A program made the translations under genes and the position numbers. Shown here piece by piece: positions 45,071 through 56,586 of a stretch of 64,000 nt of DNA (within the stretch, counting starts at the first letter, position 1; every line of letters begins with the position of its first letter). Source of the stretch: Taxillus chinensis (taxonomy: Eukaryota; Streptophyta; Magnoliopsida; Santalales; Loranthaceae). Under the pieces are notes generated by a model. That model had not been told where the DNA came from, made no database searches, and worked only from the letters and a program-made list of their open reading frames with translations. Location of the stretch: the NCBI GenBank assembly GCA_023512835.1, contig CM042088.1:56913579-56977578 (forward strand), written 5' to 3'.

Positions 45071-45622
45071 CTACCCTGTTTGCTGTAAAATCAAGAGATT
45101 CTTATTGGATAAGGCCTCCAATACAGGATGACTTAAGCCATGAAACGTGCGTTTTGCGCTAGCATCAGTGTAGGTCATGGTGAGATTCCAGTAATCCGTC
45201 TCGATTGGCCTAAGAGTAGTAAGCCATTGAACTCCAAGAACCACATGGCAAGTGGCCATTGGTAGTACATAGAAATCAGCAGTGACAACGTGCCCCTGGA
45301 TGAGTATGGAAAGGGCTAGACACCATCCTCCACAATCAACCTTCTCACGATTAGCCAGCATTATGTGAAACTTCTTATCCTTAATTTCGTGTAACCCAAA
45401 TTGTGAGACAATGGATTGATAGATGAAATTATGGGTGCTCCCTCCATCAATTAACACCGTGACATCTTTGTTCTTCAATTTCCCAATAACACGAATAGTT
45501 TGTGGATGCTTAGTTCCAATGATGGTGTGGAAGGATATTTCGGGAAGGGACTCCACAGCTTTAGTTTCAACTTGGACGTCATCCTGGTCATTGGTTTCTC
45601 CTGGTGTTGATTCTTTAATCAT
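45071..45622 (-). pseudogene. Element D aspartic protease
   Basis: A 183-codon frame with the active-site stretch VTVLIDGGSTHNFI and the C-terminal VVLGVQWLTTL. The catalytic triplet reads Asp-Gly-Gly rather than the Asp-Ser/Thr-Gly of retropepsins, a change likely to impair activity. Just upstream on the minus strand (45641-45682) is the gag zinc-knuckle remnant CFYCDEKFTPRHRC. Confidence 0.85.
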
Positions 45623-45640
45623 AAATAATTATGGTCTATG

Positions 45641-46658
45641 ACAACGATGCCTTGGTGTGAATTTCTCATCACAATAGAAACAAATTCCCTTTTCCCGCTG
45701 CTCTCGAGCTTCCTGATTGGTGATTCTTCAAAATAAAGTTGGGGTTACCGTGGTGGTGCCAAGAGTTTTAGAAGCTGGGGGAGGCCCTAATAAAACAATT
45801 GCTGCCAGTTGTTGGAGGGGGTGAGGAACCAGTGGTGAATGAAAGGGTTGATTAACTTTTTGTTGTAAAACATTTCATTCTTCTACCAATCGAGCAACAC
45901 CAATCGTGTCCCTTAGGGTCTTTGGTTGCTTAATTTTAACATCCAAGCGAATATCATCTCGAAGTCCCGCAATAAAATAGCCCACCAAGAATGATTCTGG
46001 TAGCCATCCACATGGTGTGATAATCCTTCAAATGCTTCTTCATATACCATCACGGTTGTGGTCTTCTTACATCGAGTTAGTGCCTTGCAGGGATCCTCAT
46101 ACTCGGTCGACCCAAAACATTGAACAAGGGCAGTGGTAAACTCAACCAGGTGAGTACTCCCTTGTTCTTAGTCAGCTAGCGATGCCACTATTGCTCAAGT
46201 CTTTCAAGGTGGAAAGAAGCTAGTGGCACCTGTTGATTACTTGCCACACTATTAGATTTGAAGTACCACTCGGCTTTGTAAACCCTTCCTGTGGGATCCT
46301 CGCCACCAAATTTGGGAAATAAAAGTTTGAGCGGATGATGGATGCGGTCTGAGCCAGTGTTAGCAAAGGAAGTCACGGGGGCAGAAGCACGACTATTTTG
46401 GGAGGTTTCCCCCTTCGAAAAAGGATGGATATCTGAGTTCAATGATTGTGACTTGGAATTGTTTCATAATGACATAGCCTGCAGCTTTCCTACAGCATTT
46501 TGGAGGTTTCGACGGGTGGCAGCAATTTGACTCATATAGCTATCAAGGGTATCAAATTGAGACACATGCTGGGTTTTAAGGGTATCCTGGGATTCGTGTT
46601 GTGCCAATGCTTTAGTGACCTGATGGAACTCAGTGTTGCTTTTATTTTGAGTCTCCAT
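45641..46658 (-). pseudogene. Element D gag
   Basis: Starts METQNKSNTE at 46658, only 14 bp inside the 5' LTR. This leaves almost no room for a leader, and no clear tRNA-Met PBS is visible, suggesting a deletion between LTR and gag. The same frame continues after a stop near 46461 (GSDRIHHPLKLLFPKFGGED, GRVYKAEWYFKS), then decays with several stops until the zinc knuckle at 45641-45682. Confidence 0.75.
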
Positions 46659-46671
46659 GGATCAACCAATT

Positions 46672-47013
46672 TGATAGGAGGAATTTGGGAAAGAATAAAA
46701 TTTAATGAGAAGAAAGATAAGAAAGAAGCTTTCTTATATATATTTCCTGATTAAATTCGGTATAGCCGGATGGTTCTTTATAGCAAACAACTAACAACAT
46801 AATGAAATTAATTGGGTATAAAATTAGGCGTATGATTACATACACGTTCTGTAAAATAAACTGCACAAAATAGGAAAATTAACTACAAGAAAATCGTGGG
46901 CTGAAACCCACTATCCAAAGGACATTTTATCCTATGTTAATTATTAACCACCCACACACGTTCTGCCTGCTTCCCCTCTATTTCAGGGACCTAGTGTATA
47001 TGACAACGTATCA
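46672..47013 (-). repeat. 5' LTR of element D (right side)
   Basis: 342 bp; TGATAGGAGG at the low-coordinate end and ACGTATCA at the high-coordinate end, as in the other LTR. Confidence 0.92.
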
Positions 47014-48593
47014 TGCTACGTAACTTATTGATCTTTTATATTGTAAGCTTTGACTTATGGAGCGACTGGACTTAGACTTTTATATGTTCAAACTTCTCTA
47101 TCTTTCCTATCTCCTTCCCAATTGACGTACGTTGCAAGTATGCACACAGGATCAATCACACTCACACTAGTTTCCTCCTAAATTCTCTTTTCCTCTCTTA
47201 TACTGTGGCGTGTATGCCGACCCATGAGATTTTATTCCTTTTTCTCCATTTTTTCTTATTTCCATGCATGACTTTCTCGATTTTAATAACAAGACGTGTT
47301 ATAGTTATTCGCCTCTCACTTCGACTGTTACATGCACAATGTGGCAAGCAAAAATTTTCTTTCTTTTTTCCCTTCCCCTTCTATGGGTTTCAACTTTCAA
47401 TTACAGCACCAGTGGAACCCACTTATCAGTTTCAGGAGAAACATGCATGCAGTCACATGAGCTCCTTATCTTTATTTTAATCTTCCCCGCGTATCATAAG
47501 CAAGCAGGTTTCGTGGCTTCAGCGTGCGTTGAACTGATAAGTTGCTTGCTCTCTCCCTCTCTTTCTTCTCTCATGCACGCGACACGTAGAGCGAGCCTTT
47601 ATTGGCTTATCTTAATCCCTCTTTCTTTTCTTTCTTTTGCGCCAACCAGTGCATGAAATCCTAACTCGGAACATTATATAAGCTCAGATGAATATCTGAA
47701 TCAATAACAATATGCAAATTAATATCCCAAATTATGATATAATTTCAATCGCATTGTTCGTTTTTGCTGTATTTCGCACTGTCTCGCGTGCTTTTTTTAT
47801 TTCATATATGTTATACTTTAAGAACAGTGTTAGGTACAATTGGCATTGCGACATCTTTGTGTCCCCAACTAACGTGGAATAAGTCACATTAGCATATTTT
47901 TTCACGATTTGACGCACTCCTGGATCATCACTTGAGCAGGCGTTGAGCAGATGCTCAAATATATGCGCTCGGAGCCACCCTAATAGAGGCTTGCTTGAGC
48001 AAGCATTGAGCAGGGGCTCAATCATATGCGTTCAAGTATGCTGCTTGAGCCACCCTGCTCGAGGCGTGCTTGAGCCTGAGGCTCGAGCATTGAGCAATAC
48101 TCGAACAGGCATTGAGTAAACCTCGATCGGGCATCGATCATCTCTCTCACGGCTAGATCTATGGGTTTCTGGGTTTCATCAACTGTAATTTCCGATGAAA
48201 ACTTCAAACGGTCATAACTTTTGTACATAGTAGTTCTATTTTAACACAATTTTTTGATTTGTATGTATGAATGAGAGTTACAGCGCCCAAGGACAAGAGC
48301 TACAACGCACAATGCAATATTACATATCTAAACAATTCATTCTAATAAAATGAAATTAAACGGCTGGAAGTTAAACTGCTTTACAAAATAGCTGTCAAAA
48401 ATCACCAAACAACCTTGAAATGAATGAAAAAATCTAGCCTAATTGAAAAAATGGATGTCTTTCTCTCTCATCTCTCTTACGAATCCTCTGTAGAATACCC
48501 AAGGTGAAAATTTAGAACTTGCTTATGCAGAACCGAAGTAGTCGTTGTCCGCCCTTGTCTACAGGACGTGTGACTCGTGAGTGACAGACAGAG
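47014..48593. other. Intergenic DNA, includes a degenerate GAGC-rich repeat
   Basis: No gene recognised. Pyrimidine-rich at 47210-47660. At 47925-48120 there are two to three imperfect copies of a 60-75 bp unit containing TTGAGCAGGC/AAGCATTGAGCA, GCTCAA and GAGCCACCCT; see findings. Confidence 0.5.
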
Positions 48594-48950
48594 ATGAAGG
48601 CGATATCTATTTGCTCATCTTCATCGGATGGCGGGTCTTGGAGCTCTGGCACCGCCAATGTTTAGGTCCTGCGCAACGTGGTTGTTGGAGTGGGCATTAA
48701 GGCTACTGTTGTTGCCATCGCCCACGCCCTTAGCTACTTCCCCGTCCAACAACCCCTCTGGTTTCACAGCCGCGTTGTCAGCATCATCCCTGATCACTTT
48801 GCTTCATGTCTTTTTGATGGGAAGCATGTTGCTCTCATCCTTGGCAAGCCTATGATTCATTCATGTCTATCATATCTTTTCTCATTTATTTTGAAGTTAG
48901 AGCTTGCTGATTGCTCGTGCTATGAAATTCAAAGGCTTAATTTTGTATGA
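48594..48950 (+). pseudogene. Unrecognised coding-like fragment with one stop
   Basis: From the ATG at 48594 the frame reads 23 codons (MKAISICSSSSDGGSWSSGT), meets TAG at 48663-48665, then stays open for about 95 codons (NVVVGVGIKATVVAIAHALS, then YFPVQQPLWFHSRVVSIIPD, then HFASCLFDGKHVALILGKPM) to 48950. Between 48670 and 48850 third codon positions are markedly G/C-rich in an otherwise AT-rich spacer, which looks like old coding sequence. The family is not recognised. It may be an exon fragment captured or duplicated from a host gene. Function unknown; confidence is low. Confidence 0.3.
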
Positions 48951-50240
48951 GGAAAAAATAAAAGAAAAAAACATAAAATAAATTGCATTTTCATGCAAAA
49001 ACCAATGCAATATCACCGAAACATGACACCTCAAACACCACAAGAGTAAAGAAAAAAAAGATCATTGAATGTAGTGTTTATAAAAAAAAGTACAAACATC
49101 AAATTCTGTGCGCTTTTTTAATTACATTTAGGATATTCCTCTAACCAAAACGTGTAATCATGTGTCCTAATGGATATATGTCCAGTGTACACAAATCATG
49201 GTCTCCAACCTGGTTCTTCTCCTCACGCACTCATCTCTCACCACTGCCCCCCCCCCCCCCCCCCCCTCTCTCTCTCTCTCCTCCTCTTGGTGCCATCGAG
49301 TCGAGTCGATGTCCTCATCACCCTCCTATATTGCTGTCATTTCAGTGTCGGTGACAAATGCTTCTCGTCGGAGAGAAGAATCTATATGCCATGTTTCAAA
49401 TACTTGTGCACCACCCCTTGGAAGTTCCCAAAATCAGTTCTGCAGGCCAGTTGTACCATCCCATTCCTTTGCAACGGCATTGGAACCAAATCCCACCAGC
49501 GACTCTGACGCCTTTGACTGTCGGACCAATAGTGCAGATTTGATATCCGTGATGACAAATAGCATCTAAATTTTCATTTGAAAATCTCATGCAATAAAAT
49601 GTGGCAGCTATTGGCCGGTAATATGTCTGCAGCATCATATCATCAGTTCAGCGAGTGGCATTGGCCCTCTCTTCATCTCATCTCAGCTCTTAGGATGGTT
49701 TTCGATCCCCACTGGGCACTCCTACTCTTGCACACGTTGGATTTTCCAAAGTTACTGGTCTGTGACTTGCTTATGCTTACCGTGTATTTGCGGATGCGAT
49801 TAAATGTGAGGGATTGTTTGGTCATCAAATAACCCTAAATATTGACTTTACATGGGAATGCAAAGTTGGATTAACAAGAAAAGTGTGCTATTACTAATCT
49901 ATTGTTGATTTCATTTCTTTACTTGTGTAGGTGCCACTTGCTTTTTTCGAACTTAACTCCAAAAGGATAAACACGAGAGTGAGAGGAGCTCTAAATATGT
50001 TTTATTCAAATTTAAATTTCTTTCTAAATTTTATAATGACAAGCTATTAGTTTATTTAACAATACATTGGACAAAAAAACGAATATATATAAATTAAACA
50101 TACTTAATACAATCAATTAAACATGAGGGAAACAAGGAACCACCACAAATCACAATTAATTGTGGCAACAATTGACTTGCTCAAAATAGAGAATGATATC
50201 TCAAATATAGAATTATATTATGTAATAATTAAGAGCATAG
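48951..50240. other. Intergenic DNA with poly-C/(CT)n tract
   Basis: No supported gene. A run of about 20 C followed by CT repeats lies at 49247-49280; overlapping Pro/Ser-rich ORFs on several frames are compositional. A moderately GC-rich patch at 49280-49740 reads openly in three frames with no recognisable domain. Confidence 0.5.
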
Positions 50241-50602
50241 TGTCACGCCCCGAGCAGCATGGTGTTGGCGGGCGTCCCACAAGTGGTATAGGTGCATGCT
50301 ACTTAAGGAGCGGCAAGGCAGAAAACATAGTTGGTGTGGATGGGATAGGCTCAATGGCAGTTCGTGCGGGAGATCGATGGTGCCCCTTTGGAGTTCAGAC
50401 GTACCGATCTAGTTAAATGTGGGGAGTATGCCGCTAGTCTCAGACTTGGCATATACAAACTGGTTAGGAACTGGAGCTGTTCTCCTAATGAGCCCAAGGC
50501 AAGATGAAACCAGTCTACGTGTGCCCTAATCGATATAGCTTACTTAGAGCATCCACCAGGGTGGCCGAGTACTGCATAGGTAAAAACCCCGACCCCATAA
50601 CA
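50241..50602 (+). repeat. TRIM G, LTR 1
   Basis: 362 bp; lacks about 20 bp present in LTR2 around the 'TTGACATTGAAAATGGGG' segment. Confidence 0.9.
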
Positions 50603-50892
50603 AAGTGATATCAGAGTGGGTGCAGCTCGTATCCAAAAAGCTTACCGAGTACTCTCGCTACAGTTATGCGTGATCCCTGATCCCAAGTTAGGAGGGAGCA
50701 TCTAAGAGATGGGGGTCGACCAGGTGAAGGTCTTACACGCATCGTGACCACCAAGTTGTTACCCACCGAGCCATGGCTCGAGGACGGGACAAAGTGGCAT
50801 TACGAGAGTTGTATGGAGTGCGCTGAACGATCTTGGTTACTTCGAGCTCACTTGGATCCAATGAGGGCATTGTGAAATCAAGTGCGGGAGGA

Positions 50893-51273
50893 TGTCACAC
50901 TCTAAACAGCATGGTGTTGGTGGGCATCTCCCAAGTGGCGCAGGTGTGTACTACTTAACGCAAGGCAAAAAGCGTATCTGGTGTGGATGAGATAGGCTCC
51001 ACGATAGTTCATGTGGGAGATCAATTGAGCTCTTTTGGAGTTCAGATGTACCAACCTAGTTAAATGCAGGGAGTACATCGCTAATATCAGACTTGACATT
51101 GAAAATGGGGTTTGACCATCCCTACACAAACTGGTCAGGAACTGAAGCTATTCTCTTGACGAGCCCAAGGCATGGCGAAACCAGCCTACGTGTGCCTCAA
51201 TCAGTATGACTTACTCGAAGCATCCACCATGGTGATCGAGTGCTGCACGGGTGAAAACCCTGACCCCGTGACA
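50893..51273 (+). repeat. TRIM G, LTR 2
   Basis: 381 bp; retains the segment lost from LTR1 and resembles TRIM F LTRs over most of its length. Confidence 0.9.
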
Positions 51274-51277
51274 ATAG

Positions 51278-53870
51278 CCTCGCATTATCTACTAAAGAGA
51301 TGCTGCTAGAATTTAAATTACTGCATGATCTTTATTTGCCCAGATATTGTTTGATCTGAAATAATAAATCAAAAGTATACCTAAATCCATTGCCGGAATT
51401 TGATCCACGGGTTATGATATTCCAAATTAGCACAACCCTTATGAATCCTAGTTCTCAATAGCTCTGTTGATGAGAATTCGAATACAGACCTAATAAGCTA
51501 TCATGTAATATATATGAGGACCATAACCCTATATATAGTATTTGATATTTTCAATTTGGTTCCTCATCAAATTAAAAATAGTAATTTGATATCTACACAT
51601 TAATTTATAATAATTATACTCTTAAACATTATTTAAAATCTTAATTAAATCACTTTAATTTAGGCTTTTCTAAAAATAGCATAATACATTTAATATTTAC
51701 ATATTTGACCCCATATGATGAAATTATTTTAACAGGTGCTTTTAAACCAGCAAACTTGTAATGGTAATGTACAATCAAAGTGAGTTTACTAGCCATAGGC
51801 TAGATTTATTAAATTGAGATTTTGTTGTTTTGATTGGAAATTTTAACTAACATTTAATTTAAATGTCTAAATAAAATCAAACTAAATTAAGGATTAAAAC
51901 AAATAATCCAAATAATTATCGAACATGAATGAAACGAATTGAAATTCGAAAAAAATCAGAATAACGACCGAGAAAAAAATATAATCACTATTGAAATTGA
52001 ATCAAAGTTTTATAATTGATATTAAATAGCACTGAACTGTGAACTAGCAAATTACAATAAGTCTTGAACTTGACTTGTAAAGAAATTAGAATAACAAATT
52101 GAAAATTTTTAAACCCAAAACGAAATTAAAATAACTAAACTCTTAGAGAATATGAAACTCTAGTTCTTTACGCAATTCACATGTCTTCAAAAGTCGAGCC
52201 TCTCAAGCATTGTAATAATAGTTCACCTCAATAAGACTTCCCCTTTTAATGCCTCAAAGATACCTTCTTATAAGGATGCAGAAGGACACAAATCCTAATT
52301 GGAGTGTTACTCATATGAGAAGTCAAATCTACCCTTAAAAATCATGGTTCCCATTTGATTTCATAATGGTAAAATTGTTTGCACATTGTAAGTGGTTTTG
52401 CATGATTTTAGGAGTGTTTTCACGTTGGAGATGAAGGTTTGCACAACAAAGATGAGTTTTTGCATGATAATAGAGAGTTTACACAACAGGAAGGTATATC
52501 GTGTGGTCTGGTCATGCAACTCTATCATGCAACTGTTTGTAGCTCCAACTTTGCCACATTAACCACTATCTTCTATCAACTCATTTTAAGCTTTCTCGCA
52601 CGGTATGAAATCATTGAAAACACCATAAAAGTACTAAAAAAGGGCATTGTCTTGTTTAAGAATTAGTGCAAGAAGAGAACCATAATGCATCATAAAAATG
52701 ACATAATCCTAAAAACTCAAAAGGCCTCATATGCTTTTATAGAATTACATTTTAACATGAAATTTACTAAAAATTCAAAAACCCTAGAAGAAAATTTGAG
52801 TCGTTAAAATAATCGATTAAGTTAAAATTTTATGCACAAATATCAAACATTTAGCATAGTTAAAATGCAAATATCGCTCTAATCAACAATTAATTGTGTT
52901 TTATTTCAAAAAATGGAATACACCAAAGGCAAGGAAATGGAAGGCGCAACGATCCAACTAATTCGACAAAGACCAAGTCGACTCCGAAAACACCGAAGGC
53001 AAAGAAATGGAAGCTTTCGCTTCTGAAAAATGAAACTCATCCAAAGACAAACAACACTATTTGATGAACTTTTAGCTTAACACTTCTTAATTAATTTGAA
53101 TACGGCAAACACTACGTCCGATGAGCTTCAATTTGAGAATCGCTATTCCTCCCCCAAAAAACAATCATCTCCCATAAACAATACTATTCCAAAAGTCAGA
53201 GAATCTAGCTACACTCCGAAAAACTTTTATCTTCAAAACATTAAACGCATCCGACACTATTGCGTCTATCCAATGCTAACTATGACTATAATAAACAAAA
53301 CATCCAATAACAAAATCTCTCAAACAATTTACAACTACATCCAACAAACTTCTTACAATAATGATAATTTCAAAAGACTATCTCACTAGTCCGAGATACT
53401 CCATCAGACTAAGAATCGCACACGCACATGGACATGTACACATTCTTTCATAGCAAATATTTCTCGTACTTACTAAACGATACATATGGACATGTACACA
53501 TTCAAGCGTCATTAAATGACTTCATGAATATATGAGCCACTTGTTATTTGGTATTACAATATCATAACTCAATCAGTTTCTCTTTTAGAAATAATATTAA
53601 ATTTATGTTAGAATATATACTTAGTTTTTTAATACATCTAGTCTAAAAGTTTCGTATTTAATTAGAGCGTTGCATACACATCACAACAATAAACCAAGTA
53701 ATTTAAAACATTAGGTTTAAACATTAGAGAGGTTGACACTGCATATACATTAACAATAAAATTGAGCACTCGATCTGAATTATATTTATTTTCATTTGTT
53801 TGTTTAAATCACAGCAGCAACATAGTTATGTTCCCCGAACAAAGTTAATATTAAAGGATTCAAAGCTTGA
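51278..53870. other. AT-rich intergenic DNA
   Basis: No credible gene, RNA gene or mobile element boundary seen. ORFs at 52439 and 53096 are short, AT-rich and have no recognisable motif. Confidence 0.55.
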
Positions 53871-54042
53871 GATGGAGCGGTCACGGAGAAACGTGACGCT
53901 TGAAAGCGCGGGCCGGGGGAGGATCCCGACATCGACTATGACGCTTGATTTGGAGAACTATAAAACCGCGAAGAAGAAATTTGGAAACCGTAACCCACTG
54001 ACTCTGACGCTTGATCTGGATTCTGGATCTACGGCACAGTGA
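53871..54042 (+). CDS. Small unrecognised ORF, 56 aa
   Basis: From the ATG at 53871: MERSRRNVTLESAGRGRIPT, ending at 54042. It is GC-richer than its surroundings. It contains the phrase TGACGCTTGA three times (about 53894, 53939, 54005), so it may be a tandem-repeat relic rather than a gene. No domain recognised. Confidence 0.2.
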
Positions 54043-54146
54043 CGAAGAAATTTCCCACACGCGTGACCAAAGTGAGAGAGAGAGAGACAAATAATATATT
54101 AATTTAATTGATATTATTATTCCTATAATCTCTCATGACTCATGAG

Positions 54147-55046
54147 CAGGGCCAGCCCTAAGCTTTATGGGGCCAAGCCTTTACCTGTCGAATTGTCAGA
54201 GTTATCGAGTCAGATGTATCACCGGTCGCTGGAGGCTTAAATCGAGGCAGTACGGTCGCTGGAGGCCTGAATGTCACAAATTGTTATTGTCGAGTAATGG
54301 GCCAGTTGCACTGTAGCATAGCTATGGGAATTGGGAGGGAGGCTTTGCGGGCCTGCGGTGGGGCAGTGGATCGGAGGCTAACTCTGTGAAGCATGTTTTC
54401 ATTGTTGGCATTTGGTTGGAGCGTAACGGAGATGGAGGTGTTCGCGTCGCGTTAGGCATAAAGGAAGATGAATGTTACATGTTGTCTAATGAGTTATGTC
54501 AATAAATATAAGATATGACCTAACCAACTAGGGGCCCTAATTTTGATAAATTAAATTATACTTGCGATATTAAATTTTAATTTAATTAAAAAAATATAAT
54601 TTATAAAAGATGTAATTTTCAGTTAACCATTCATAAATTAAAAAATCTCAAATCATTATTAACCAATTATTCATAATTTAATTTATATAATAACAAATTA
54701 AAATTTATATAATCTTTCCTCGAGTGTGTGTGTGTCACAGGTTTTTTTTAAAGGCCCTTATTTCACAAGACACAGATACATTCTCTACGGTGTCACTACT
54801 AGATATTAGATAACCGAGGAGGGCGGAAAATAGAATTACTGCTTGTTTTTTTTATCAGCACCCAAGTCCGGAGGGCTGAAAATAGAATTACTACGCATCT
54901 TTCCTGACCAAAACGTACCAGCTTGGGGCGAAGACTGCTCCACCTTGGCATAATCAAGCATCTATATAATTGGGGCCCTAATTTTTTGCTTACATTTGGC
55001 GGCCCAAGGCACAGGCTCCACTTGCCTGGCCTTGGGGCCGGCCCTG
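54147..55046. mobile_element. Probable non-autonomous hAT-like DNA transposon
   Basis: 900 bp bounded by CAGGGCCAGCCC and GGGCCGGCCCTG, an inverted repeat with one mismatch and of the CAGGGCCGGCCC type seen in hAT elements. GGGGCCCTAATTTT occurs at about 54531 and 54973, possible sub-terminal repeats. No transposase. The 8-bp flanks (CTCATGAG / CTGAGAAA) do not match well, so the target duplication is decayed or the boundary is off. Confidence 0.6.
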
Positions 55047-55789
55047 CTGAGAAATATAATATAATTCTTTATTTAACATAGCGACATTATTTAAATTTAT
55101 TAAATAAATCAATTTATATATAGTTCTATATATACCTAGGCTTTCCCCTTTTTTCAATATTCATAAATTACATTATGTCATCGCTATCCCAATTAAACAG
55201 AACTCCAAATTTGTGAGTTAGAGTATTGTTATTAGACTCATTAAATATTTTTTAAAATTATAAATATTATAATAAAATATTAATTATGTATAGCTGTAAA
55301 ATATTTTTAAAATATGTATTTTACTTAAAACTTTAAGTAAATTATAAATTTATACTCTATTAATTTTTTAAATTTTAAAAAATATTTGACCCGTGCAGTA
55401 CTAACTAACCCAACCCATCATTGCATGCTACTCGGTTGGCTATCCAGCTCTTAAATATTGTTTGATGAACGAGCTTTTTGATTGGTTGAATGTTTAATGG
55501 ATTTAAACCTAACCCATCAGCCATCAGTCAGGTATTTGACTTGTAATTAGTATTTTGGACGGGCCCACATGCTGCAGGATAGAGTAGAAGGCGCAGTCAA
55601 TTGTTATTATAAGCGATAATTGCTTCTTCTTCGAATAATTGCTTCTAGACGTACCGATGGGCTGCTGTCGAGCAATTAATGTGAAATTGATCTTGTCAAA
55701 TGTCAACTCTATATATTACTGAATTTGGATGTATTTTTAACTATTTAAATTATATTTTTATTTAAATATAACTCCTCCATTATAATTAG
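55047..55789. other. AT-rich spacer between two hAT-like elements
   Basis: No gene or repeat structure supported. Confidence 0.5.
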
Positions 55790-56578
55790 TAGGGGCGGGC
55801 AATGGATACTCGCCCCTGCTATTTTGCCTGTTATCCGCTCCGCTCCCGCTATGCAGGGTGAGTTACTCCGCCCAGGCAAGAGCGGGGTACGATTTTTAAA
55901 CTTGACATCCCGTCTCATGCGGGAACGGAGAGCGGTAATAGGTAGCGGGGTATCCCGTTCCGCCCCCGCCCGGCTTAATTTTAATAATATTTATTTATAA
56001 TTTTATAATATTTTAAATATTATTATTTAACTATTATTTATGATTTTTGATAGCTTTGAATGATATTTATTATTGTAAAATTAATTTTTTTTGATAATTT
56101 TTAGGTTAAAAATGATGTCGAAATTTGATTTAAGCCAAAATTATTGATATGAACAGATCTAATAAAAAACGATAACAAGATGCGAGCAAATGAAACCTCA
56201 TTCGCAGACACATTAAAGAACGATATAACCTGTCCTGCCTACGTATGGAACGAGATACAATCTTAAAATTTAATCTACTACCTAAGCGATGGCAGGAAGC
56301 GGTAATAGGTTGATTTCGCCCCCGATAGTACCCAAATTACTCGTATAAACTATTTCATAGAACCTCTAAAAGGCAGGATTGTCTTAAGAGAGAGATCAAT
56401 AAAAGCCAATAGTGGGGAGCGGGCGGATGAAGCCTCCCTCCGCTAACCCCGCCATAGGACGTGGTACCCCGCCCCTCCTACACATGGGACGGAATACGGT
56501 TTTAAAAAATTTTTACCCACCTAGGCGGGGTATTGTAATAAGTATAACCCGCTCCCGCTATAGCGGGTAGCACCCCTA
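55790..56578. mobile_element. hAT-like MITE with perfect 8-bp target duplication
   Basis: 789 bp. Left end TAGGGGCGGGCAATGG, right end GCGGGTAGCACCCCTA: terminal TAGGGG(C/T)G inverted repeats. Target duplication ATAATTAG at 55782-55789 and 56579-56586; the identity extends two more bases because the element starts TA. GC-rich sub-terminal motifs (CCGCTCCCGCTA, GCGGGGTA) occur on both strands. No transposase, so it is non-autonomous. Confidence 0.85.
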
Positions 56579-56586
56579 ATAATTAG

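Larger units (their letters stand above)
39535..47013 (-). mobile_element. Element D: Reina-like chromovirus on the minus strand, with solo LTR J nested
   Basis: Flanked by a perfect 5-bp duplication TGCTA (39530-39534 and 47014-47018). LTRs (342-370 bp) start and end TGATA...TATCA. Without the nested J the element is about 5.0 kb, the size of Reina elements. On the minus strand: gag, zinc knuckle, protease, RT, RNase H, integrase, polypurine tract. The LGVQWL protease end and CX2CDEKF-type knuckle fit small chromoviruses. Stops and frameshifts in every part make it defective. LTRs look clearly more diverged than those of B or C, so it is older. Confidence 0.93.
50241..51273 (+). mobile_element. 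TRIM G: second, older member of the F family
   Basis: LTR1 50241-50602 (362 bp), internal 50603-50892 (290 bp), LTR2 50893-51273 (381 bp). LTRs start TGTCAC and end (CATAACA / CGTGACA). A PBS-like GTGATATCAGAG follows LTR1 and a purine tract GTGCGGGAGGA precedes LTR2. Perfect 4-bp target duplication ATAG (50237-50240 and 51274-51277). The LTR body matches TRIM F (GAGTTCAGACGT.CCGA, CAAACTGGT, GAAACCAGTCTACGTG). Its two LTRs differ substantially, so it is older than F. No coding capacity. Confidence 0.92.

Noticed and set aside
47205..47660. Two overlapping ORFs in pyrimidine-rich DNA
   Set aside because: Phe/Ser/Leu composition follows base composition; no homology-like motif.
49160..49569. 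Overlapping Pro/Ser-rich ORFs around the poly-C tract
   Set aside because: Three frames are open at once because of the C and CT tracts. No start context or recognisable domain.
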